Shown piece by piece: positions 8,777 to 17,100 of a stretch of DNA of 45,366 bases. The stretch is from Cupriavidus basilensis OR16. Its GTDB lineage: Bacteria; Pseudomonadota; Gammaproteobacteria; Burkholderiales; Burkholderiaceae. Numbering within the stretch: position 1 is the stretch's first letter; each line of letters begins with the position of its first letter. The position numbers were made by a program, and so were the translations under genes. The notes under the pieces were generated by a model, which saw only the letters and a program-made list of their open reading frames with translations, searched no databases and was not told the DNA's origin. The stretch covers positions 1 through 45,366 of the forward strand of contig NZ_AHJE01000026.1 in the NCBI RefSeq assembly GCF_000243095.1, written 5' to 3'.

Positions 8777-9625
8777 CTATGGCGCCGGGCGGACCATATC
8801 GCCCAACCTTGACCGCGCCTGGGCGTCGATCGAAACCGCCTTGTCCTGTCTCGGCGTGCCGGGCTTGGCGAACATCCAGTCGCCCAGCGAGGGGTTGAAC
8901 GAGACTTCGTCGATCACGAGCTTGTCCGTTGCCTGGGCCGTTGCAACGCCGCTCTCGATCATGCACGGTATCTGGAGCCCGTCGATTGCCCTGTAGTCAC
9001 GATAGAACACGGTGACGGTATGCAGTTGGCCGAGGACGTTGCGGGATTCGCGGTCGTACTTGAGCTCCAGGAATGTCTTCGCGTCGATCCACAGGTGGCG
9101 GCTCCCGCCCGAGGGTAGCCGGATGCCGAGGCGGTATGCCTTATGCCCTTCGACTTCATCGACGCCATCGAGCGTCACGGCGATACCCTTGGCCTCGTAG
9201 TCCATGAGCGGCCCGTCGATCACCTGCTCGTCATGCGCGAACTTCACCTCTTCCAGCGAATAGGGCTGCAGGTTCGGCTTGCCGCCCTGGGTCGGGTGCA
9301 GCTTCCAGCCATGGCTGCCGTCAAAGACACGCACGGCCATCTGATTGAGCGCGGTGATCTCGAAGCGCGTCTTGTTGGGACGCTTCATCGCCAGCAAGAA
9401 ACGTGCAGGCGCATTCGCGCTCTCCACGTGCCCGACCCAGACCATGGTCTGGATCTTGCGCCAGGCCTCAAGCCCTCCGCGCGCGGCGGCGTTCTTCTCC
9501 ACGATCTGGGCCACGCTCAGATCGGGCGATGCCGATGCCTGCGCCGCCAGCGCCGCCAGCGAGACACAAGCGGCGAGAACCCCAAGGGCGATCCGTCTTG
9601 TCGGTCCTATCGAACTTATCGTCAT
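8777..9625 (-). CDS. LolA-like periplasmic protein (outer-membrane lipoprotein-sorting fold), copy 2
   Basis: This 282-aa protein has a signal peptide (LGVLAACVSLAALAAQASAS) and a LolA/LolB-like beta-sheet domain. It opens with QIVEKNAAARGGLEAWRKIQ and contains the typical YDGxxGWK-type strand (VFDGSHGWKLHP) and HLWIDAKTFLELKYD. It is a clear paralogue of the adjacent upstream gene (NxAARGGLEAW, MKRPxKxRFE and HLWxDAxxFLELK are shared). Family members bind hydrophobic or lipid ligands, but most, probably including these, are not the housekeeping LolA. Position between the cupredoxin genes and the cytochrome suggests a role in exporting or assembling the oxidase. Function is otherwise unknown. 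Confidence 0.78.
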   Translation of the reverse strand: MTISSIGPTRRIALGVLAACVSLAALAAQASASPDLSVAQIVEKNAAARGGLEAWRKIQTMVWVGHVESANAPARFLLAMKRPNKTRFEITALNQMAVRVFDGSHGWKLHPTQGGKPNLQPYSLEEVKFAHDEQVIDGPLMDYEAKGIAVTLDGVDEVEGHKAYRLGIRLPSGGSRHLWIDAKTFLELKYDRESRNVLGQLHTVTVFYRDYRAIDGLQIPCMIESGVATAQATDKLVIDEVSFNPSLGDWMFAKPGTPRQDKAVSIDAQARSRLGDMVRPAP

Positions 9626-9636
9626 AGCCGCTCCCC

Positions 9637-10422
9637 TTACTTGCCGGGTAACCTGGCCGACGCCAGCTGCGGCTTCGCAAACAATGCATCGTCCACCGGC
9701 TGGTTCATCGCCACATGGTCGACGGTCATCCTGTGGGTTTTCTTGACGCCTACGACAGCGGTCTCGAAGACATGGGGCACCTTCAGCCCGCCTTCCACCT
9801 TGTAATCCCGGTAGTAGATGGCAACGTTATGCATCCTGCCGTCCAGCTTGCGCGGTTCGCCCTCCATCTTCAGTTCGAGAAAGCTCGACGCGTCCACCCA
9901 CAAGTGCCGCTCCACGCGGTCTTTCATCGTCAGCTTGAGCTTGTAGGCCTGGTGCCCCTCCACCGACTCCATCCCCTGGAGTTCGACCTTGGTGCCTTTC
10001 CTGGCGTAGTCGACCAGCGGGCCATCCAGCTCCGCGGCTTGCGCGGCTATCTTGGCCTCGGTTGCGCTGTACGGCTCGACCTCATCGCGCCCCAGGAAGG
10101 GCCTGACCTTCCACCCTTGCGCCCCGTCGTACACCTGCAGGGCGGTCTGGTCCTGGAAGCGAAGCTCGAAGCGGCTCTTGTGCGGCCGCTTCATGGTGGC
10201 CACGAACGGCACCATCAAGTCCTTTTTGCCGCCAACATCGATCTGGCCCGACATGGTCAGGCTGCTTACCGCCCGCCAGGCCTCAAGCCCGCCGCGTGCC
10301 GCCACGTTCCGGTCGGCGACCTGGGCCGCCGTCAGCCGGCTCCCTGGTGCGCTTTCCGTCGCCGCGCCGGCGGACCCCGCCAGGGACACCAGGCCCAATG
10401 CCAGGAAGAGAATTCGGTTCAT
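9637..10422 (-). CDS. LolA-like periplasmic protein, copy 1
   Basis: The 261-aa protein begins with a signal peptide (MNRILFLALGLVSLAGSAGA) and then VADRNVAARGGLEAWRAV, the start of the same LolA-like fold found in the following gene. Other shared elements are ATMKRPHKSRFELRF, VYDGAQGWKVRP and RHLWVDASSFLELK. Start ATG 10422 is preferred to an upstream alternative at 10476 because it places the signal peptide at the N-terminus. The two genes are 11 nt apart and look like a tandem duplication that has diverged. The ligand is unknown; a role in moving a hydrophobic cofactor or lipoprotein linked to the secreted oxidase is possible. Confidence 0.78.
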   Translation of the reverse strand: MNRILFLALGLVSLAGSAGAATESAPGSRLTAAQVADRNVAARGGLEAWRAVSSLTMSGQIDVGGKKDLMVPFVATMKRPHKSRFELRFQDQTALQVYDGAQGWKVRPFLGRDEVEPYSATEAKIAAQAAELDGPLVDYARKGTKVELQGMESVEGHQAYKLKLTMKDRVERHLWVDASSFLELKMEGEPRKLDGRMHNVAIYYRDYKVEGGLKVPHVFETAVVGVKKTHRMTVDHVAMNQPVDDALFAKPQLASARLPGK

Positions 10423-10468
10423 GAGCACACCCCCCAATCCATGCCTCAAAGATCGCGCCCGCGCGCGT

Positions 10469-10996
10469 TCATTCAACCACCAGGCCGTCGATATGAAAGA
10501 AACCGATCATCACGTTGACGCGGTCCCCGGTTTTGATCAGGTTGCCTTTGTTGGAAAACACCATCCAGTATTCCTGGCCAACCGCCAGCGGACCCGACTG
10601 ACGAAGCTGGCCGATCTTGTCCATGACCGGTATTTGCAGAAGCGCCTGGCTCCTTCGCCCGAACAGGTAGGGCGTCGCATTCTTGTCGCTCAGGACCTTG
10701 GCGATCCACGGGTCGGTCACGCGGTAGCTGAAGCGGATCAGGTTGCCCGACGCGGTCCGGCGCACGTGCAGATCCTCGACACCGCCGTAGAGATCGTAGT
10801 AGGCCTTAGCGTGCTTTGGCAGCTTCACCGGCGTATAGGGCGAGGGCGAGGTCCTGGCGGACGGCGAAGGCGCACGTGCCGGCGCCGCCGAAGGCGCTTC
10901 CTGCGGGAAGGCCGAGTCCGCCAGGGCCGTACCCGCCCAGACGCCACCGGCGAGCAACATCGCGATCGTCATCAATTTCCTCGCATGGCTGGACAT
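10469..10996 (-). CDS. Exported protein of unknown function in the cupredoxin operon
   Basis: I do not recognise a family. The 175-aa protein has a signal peptide (KLMTIAMLLAGGVWAGTALA), a Pro/Ser/Ala-rich linker (residues 30-55) and a globular C-terminal half containing YYDLYGGVEDLHVRRTAS, RFSYRVTDPWIAKVL and QEYWMVFSNKGNLIKTGDR. No Cys remains in the mature part and no metal motif is evident. It lies between the giant secreted protein and the two LolA-like genes and ends with a short hydrophobic patch (MIGFFHIDGLVVE). It is probably a periplasmic accessory factor. The start at 10996 is chosen for the signal peptide; a frame start 28 codons upstream is unlikely. Confidence 0.7.
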   Translation of the reverse strand: MSSHARKLMTIAMLLAGGVWAGTALADSAFPQEAPSAAPARAPSPSARTSPSPYTPVKLPKHAKAYYDLYGGVEDLHVRRTASGNLIRFSYRVTDPWIAKVLSDKNATPYLFGRRSQALLQIPVMDKIGQLRQSGPLAVGQEYWMVFSNKGNLIKTGDRVNVMIGFFHIDGLVVE

Positions 10997-11044
10997 GTCC
11001 TTACGTCCCCCCTGGCGGCCACCGGTTTCTGGCTTTTCGACCCC

Positions 11045-11072
11045 GGAGGGGGCGGCAAAGGCCGCGCCCTCC
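11045..11072 (-). terminator. Strong hairpin between the giant gene and the accessory genes
   Basis: A 12-base arm (GGAGGGGGCGGC) faces GCCGCGCCCTCC across a 4-base loop, with one mismatch. There is no T-run, so it is either a weak attenuator or an mRNA-stabilising hairpin. It could lower expression of the downstream genes relative to the three cupredoxin genes. Confidence 0.4.
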
Positions 11073-11122
11073 CCCTTCAAGCTCGCGCTGCTCCCTCTTT
11101 TCCTAACGCGTTGCCACTCCCG

Positions 11123-14100
11123 TCAAGGCCGACGCCTGCGTACCGGCCCCGCAGCGCCCTGTCCAACGCTGCCGAATCCCTGTGTAAGTGGCGCCAGGAC
11201 GGGCGCCACCACCGGCGTCAGGGCGGGCGTCAGGACGGCGCTGAGTCCGGTGCCTGTCACGAACTCGACCGCGCCGATATCGAACTTCCCGCCTTGCGGC
11301 CGGACGGTACCGAAGAAGTCGTGATTCGGCGCACCCGCGTCGGTCGCGGTATTGATTGCCGGCGAACCCGATGTAATCGCGTAGTTGCCAAGCGGCACAC
11401 CGTAGCCCGGGCTGCCAGACGAGATGCTGGCATTGAACAGGGAGAGCGGTCCGTAGGACATATTGATCCACTGATTGCCTTCATCCGGCGTCGCCGTCGG
11501 CATCAGGCCGAAGAGCGGGTTGGGCAAGACTGCATCCGAGATACCGGGCGGTACAGCGAATCCGATCCCTCCACCTTCCGGCGGCACCCGTGAGCCATTG
11601 CAGTATTGGCTGACAACGGCGGGGTTGGAACCCAGGTTGCTTGCCCCCTGGTAGTCGGCGGCGTCGGTCAGGATCGAGAATTGCGGGTTGAGCGTGAGGC
11701 CCGACTCGTGCTTGCTCGGTCCGGAGTCGCCAAAAGCGCCGATGTCCCAGTAGATGGCCTTGGGATCGCAATAGCCCGTCGTCTTCCCGGCCTGGTTCAG
11801 CGTCGGATTCAACGTCACCACGTTCTGCAAGCCGGGGATCGACGGATTGAGGCCGCCCACCGTGATGTAGAACGAACGGTTCTGCCAGAACAGATTGTTG
11901 GCCATCGTCGGGTTCGAGAACGTCGCGCAGGCAGAGGTTCCTCCCGGGCAGGTGACCCCTGCATTGCTGAACGCCGCGATGAAGTTGGGCGTGTGCCGCG
12001 CCGTCTCGAGACCAGCCGGCTGGTAGGTCGACGTTGTGATCGGATCGCAAGTCGTTTCCGCGCCCACCGTGGTGCAGTTCGTCGGCGGAGGTACGTTGGA
12101 CTGAGCGGCCGCGGACGTGTTGAAGAGTACGCCTGCCGACGCCGTCGCGTCGTTGGAAACGATGGTGTTGTTGATGAAGTTGACTCCCACCGCGTCCTGG
12201 ATCGACACGCCGCCCCCTGCCCATCCCGCGACGTTGTTCGCAATGATGTTGTTGGTGACGGAAACCCGGTACCACTTCGACGCATCATTGGGACTGCGCT
12301 GTACATCGGTGCCGTTGATGCCCTGCAGCCGCAGCCCACCGCCTTTACCGCTCTCGGCCGTATTGCCGACAAGGAGATTGCCGTCGATCGTGAGGCCCGG
12401 GCCTACGCCGTCGGATAGCTGCGGCGCGCAATCGACGTCGGTGGTCTGGTTCTCGCAGAAGGTGCCATCCGGCGGCACGCCCTGGGCGATGATGCCGCCC
12501 CCGTAGGTAGGTAGCGTCGGGTTGTTGCTCTGGTTGAAGAGCACCAGGTTGTGCGAGATGTCGCCGTTATAGCTGAAGCCGAAGTGCGCCACGCCGCCAC
12601 CGTCACCACTACTCATATTGCCGCACACCCAGTTGTAGTTGAAGTGGTAATTGTCCGCTCCCGAGCAGAAGGTCACGCCACCGGCCGCCGACGGCGTGGT
12701 CGAATTGATTTCGTCGCCATAGGATGCGTTGGAGGTGACCGCGTTGTGATGCACGTTCACATTGGTGTTGAAGCCGAACGGAATCTGCGTCACGCCGTCC
12801 GCACCGATGGTCCCGTCCGGAACCTCGACCTGGCCGATCGTGATGCCGCCGGTGAGCGTGCCGGCATTGCCGAAGACTCGGTTATTGGAGATTTCCATAT
12901 TGTGGTTCCAGCCGTGCAGGAAGATGCCACCGCCACCTTGCGAGCTGTTGGTGAAGGTGATGCCATCGATGCGCGACGGGTTGCAGAGGAAGTTGCTGGG
13001 ATTGTTCGCGCAATCCGTGGCACTTGCCGTCAACGGCGTGCAGATGCCATTCGCGGCACAGTTGGGGTCGGGCTGTCCGTTGACGTCTTGCACGCCCTTC
13101 GCCAGAACCGTAATGACCGCGCCTTCGTACGCGCCCATCAGCGTGGGCTCGATCAGAAGCTCGCCCAGGTTGCCGTTGAGCGTGTTGTCCCAGCCGACGG
13201 TGGGCTCGAACGGAATCGGGTCGATCCGCCGCTGCATGGCCAGCGGATCGGTCGCCGCGCCCGTTGGGCAGGCATAGGTATTGGTCGGGTCGAACGGATT
13301 GGTCGGCGAGATCACCCCACCGTTGCGCGACACGCCAAACAGGCAGCTGACCTGCGCCCGCCACGGGTCCATCTTGCCGGACGGGTGCGTGTTCGCGTTG
13401 ACCGTCACCGAGGCAGCGCCAACGCCCTGCAGCCGGACCGGCTTCCACATCAGCAGCATCTCCTGGTAGACACCCGGGCCGACGATGATCAGGTCGCCGG
13501 GGATGGCCTTGTCGATCGCCGTCTGGATGGCGTTGCCAGTGGCGTTTTCGCCGGCGACGTAGGTCGGGTCTTTCCCGCCAATGCTGACAGTGACAGTGTC
13601 GACGGACTTCTTGCCATTGCCCGCAGTGATCACCAGTTCACCGTGGTCCGACGACAGCGTAGGCACAGTGACCGTGATCGACTGGTCGGTCCACGCCGTG
13701 ATCTGCGCAGGCACGCCACCGATGGTCACGCTCGACGGTACCGTGCAGGTGCCGCCGGCGCTGGTACACCAGTTGCCGAAACCATAGTGGCGCGTGATGA
13801 ACTTCTGATTGTACGGCGCCTTGCTCGCCCCCGGCCCACTGTAGGCGTGGTTGCTCACCTGTTGATCGCCCAGGGCAGTGATGGTCAAGCTGTTGCCTGC
13901 AGTGCTGACCCAGGGACCGGCACCGCCGTTGCGGGCATCGCCGACCACCTTCAAGATCGCCGGCGTGGCATCCGGGTACGCGCAGTCAGGCTGGTTATAG
14001 CCATCCGCGAAGGCCTGCACCGGCACCACCGGCGTGTCCATGTACTGGGTCTGTCCCGGCATGAATGGAATCTCGTAGCAGAACTGGCTGTACGCGGGGT

Positions 14101-17100
14101 TGTACATGGGATCCCTGATGGTCTGCCCGGGATGCGCTGGATCCGGCATATCCGGGTCGTTCATGCACGCGACCATCATGGTCGGCGCATAGCCGGTCGG
14201 ATTCGGCGGATTGACTTCCCAGGTCGAATAGTTCAGGCCATTGAAGATACCCCACTGGTCGGAGTACACGCGGGCCACTTCGTTGCCGCCGAAATCCTTC
14301 ATCGACACCGGCACGTTGGGCACGGCGAACTTCTCGCCGAATTGCGGCGAATACGGGTCGAATTCCGAAGAGAAGTCGTCCAGCATGAAGCCGGTGAAGT
14401 GCGCGGCGACGTGGGTGGAGCTGAATACCCAGAACTTCGCCAGCACAGTCATCTGATCGGTAAGCGTGACCTCCTTGCGGTCGCACAGATGCCGCGACGC
14501 ACCCGCGAACGGCGCCACTTCCTGCGAGCCGGGGAACAGGCTGATATAGTCGGGAACGATGCGCAGCGCACCGACGCAGGGCCAGAAGGTCTCGACGCTC
14601 CCCGTGTCGCCCTCATGCCTGGGCGTGGATCCCAGATTTGTGGTCGGGTTCTGCGGATTGTTCGGGTTGTAGGTGGCATTCACGGCCGCCTGGTCGGGCA
14701 GGATGAAGATGCTGCCCAGGCCACCGAACTGCTGGGTCACCGGCGCGATGTAGTTGTCCCCAATGAGGATGTTCTTGTCTTCCTCCTTCACCAGTTCATA
14801 GCCCGGGGGCACGACCACTTCGACGACATACTTGCCGGCGGGCAGCATGGGCGTTCCGGCCTCCGCGGGATTCGGCACACAGACGCTGCAATTGGTACCC
14901 ATCGGCCTGCCGGTTTGCGGATTCCTGCTTTTCACGCTGGGGAATTGATACATCCCATCGTAGGGCGCGGGCTGAAGCTGATTGAACATGTGCATGCCGT
15001 CATAGCACTTGAACTGGGAACTTGCCGGCAAGGACCGATGCTGCGGATCGAGCCACTGGGTGCTGTTCTGCAACGTAAAGAAGTACGGGTCCGTGGTTTC
15101 CTGGCCCGGGCAGTTCATATTGGGCACGCCGTCGCTGCGGAAGCCCTGCGCCCAATCGTCCCAGCTGCTGGTCGTGGTGGTATCCACCAGGGTCAGGCTG
15201 GGCGTTCCATCCCGGGCAGTGCCCTGCTGGTACAGGTTGACAGTCACGTTCGGCACGTTGGGCGTCCAGCTGGTGTGGATCAGCAGCGCGGGGTCGTCAA
15301 ACGGCCGCGTGGAGGCATAGATCACCTCACCCTTGATGCCACCATTCTCATTATCGGCGAACGGCGTCTTGCCAAACTCGATGAACGAGCTCTGGCCGGA
15401 GAAGCCTTGCCAGCCAAGGGTGGTCACCGACGGCGGATCGATCCGGCCGGTCGACGGGTTGGGGGCACTGTGGCCGGGGTGCAGGATCGAATAGCCAGTG
15501 CAATCAGCGTTGTCGCAGTACACCGCGCCGGGGACCCGTAGCTTGTCTGGCAGATGTGCCGTCGCGGATTCCGTTGTGTTGGCAAAATTCGCCGCAATGT
15601 TCGACTTTCCGCCACCAGGCGTGCCATCCGGCGGACCGCCAGCGTCATAGACCACGTGCACGCCCGTCTGTTTGAACCGGGTCGTATCGGCTTCCACCAC
15701 ATACCAGTTGAACAGCGGGAATATCTCGTTGAACGCGGCGTAGCCGTTGAGGTCGGTATTGTTGAAATTGGAATAGCTGCCATCGCGGAAGCGGATATTG
15801 GTCGGCACCAGCGTGAGGCCGGGCTCGCCGTCCTGCGAGACGCCGTCACGGTTCAGATCGATGAATGATCTGGTATAGAGATTCGTGTGCCATTGCAGTA
15901 CCGCAAGATCCCCGACGTTGACGCTCCTCGCGTTAGGTCCAAGCCGTACCGCCGTGGCAAGACCATCGACGATCTGGTCGTTCCATTGATCGAAGACCGT
16001 AAGCCTGAATGTGCCATCGGGAATACCGGAAAAGCTGAACTCGCCTTTGTCGTTGCACTTGGTGAAGGCGATATCCTCGCCGTCCGGATCCCCCAGACTC
16101 ACATAGCACTGCGTGAAAGCCAGGGAGTCACGCGAACCGCTGCCGTAAAGATGCTGATTGGGCGGGCGGCTGTAGTGCAGGTTGGTGATTCTGCCGTTGA
16201 CCGCATTGGCGCACGAGGCTCCCGTACGGTCGCACAGGCCGGACTTCGCGGCATTGGTCCTGCGATCATTGATGATCTTCGCGTTCGCGAAGCCGACCGA
16301 GACATGGAAGCCGGCCGGCCCGAACTCCTGGAAGTATGAGGGGCCACCTACCTTGATGAAGGCGTCATGACCCTTCTGGCCGTCGAGCGTATTCGTCTGC
16401 AGCCACTCCTCTCCCTTGGCAATTCTGTCGGCTGCCGGCGTTGCGACCACGCCATATCTACCGGGCATCAGGTTGGCAATGATGGCCTGGCCGACCAGCG
16501 GGGAAAGTGTCTTGCCGTCAGACTCATATTTCGGACAGGTGGGAATCATGCCGACCAGTCCGTCTTTCGCCGACTTCTCCGTCGGCGAGATCGGGCACGC
16601 ATACAGGTGCGTGACAGGATCGATCATCCCTTGCAAAGAGTTGGACAGGGGCATGTTGAACATGTCATAGGTCATTTGCCCGGTGGCATCGCCTGTGCCG
16701 CCGGCGTCGTCGAAGAGCTTGATCTCGAAGCCGCCCAGCCCCGGTTCCCGGGATGTCCCAAAGGTGTCGGTGCCGCCGCTGACGTCGACTTCGCCGTTGA
16801 GCGGTGCGTCATCCTCGAACACAAACACCGAGACCTTGGCTGTCGCAAGCGGCGTTTGTTGCAGCGGTATATTGACGGTCTTCTGCGACGGTGCGATTGG
16901 CGCACCGCCCATGCCATGCCCGCAGGTTCCCGTCCCGGGGGCAAAATCCGCGCCGCCCGGGCCGGACAGGCAGTCCTTGGCAATACTAAAAGGCCTTTGC
17001 GCTCCCATGGGCTGGGACGGATCGACCGGCTGGGGCGCCCCTGCGCCAGCGGAGAAGGTGTTGCCGGCATCGCCAGGCAAGATCGAAATGTAGTAGCGCT

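Noticed and set aside
12551..15541. 996-codon open frame on the + strand inside the giant gene
   Set aside because: It is antisense to the giant gene, rich in Arg/His/Gly with no domain, as expected from the complement of a GC-rich coding frame.
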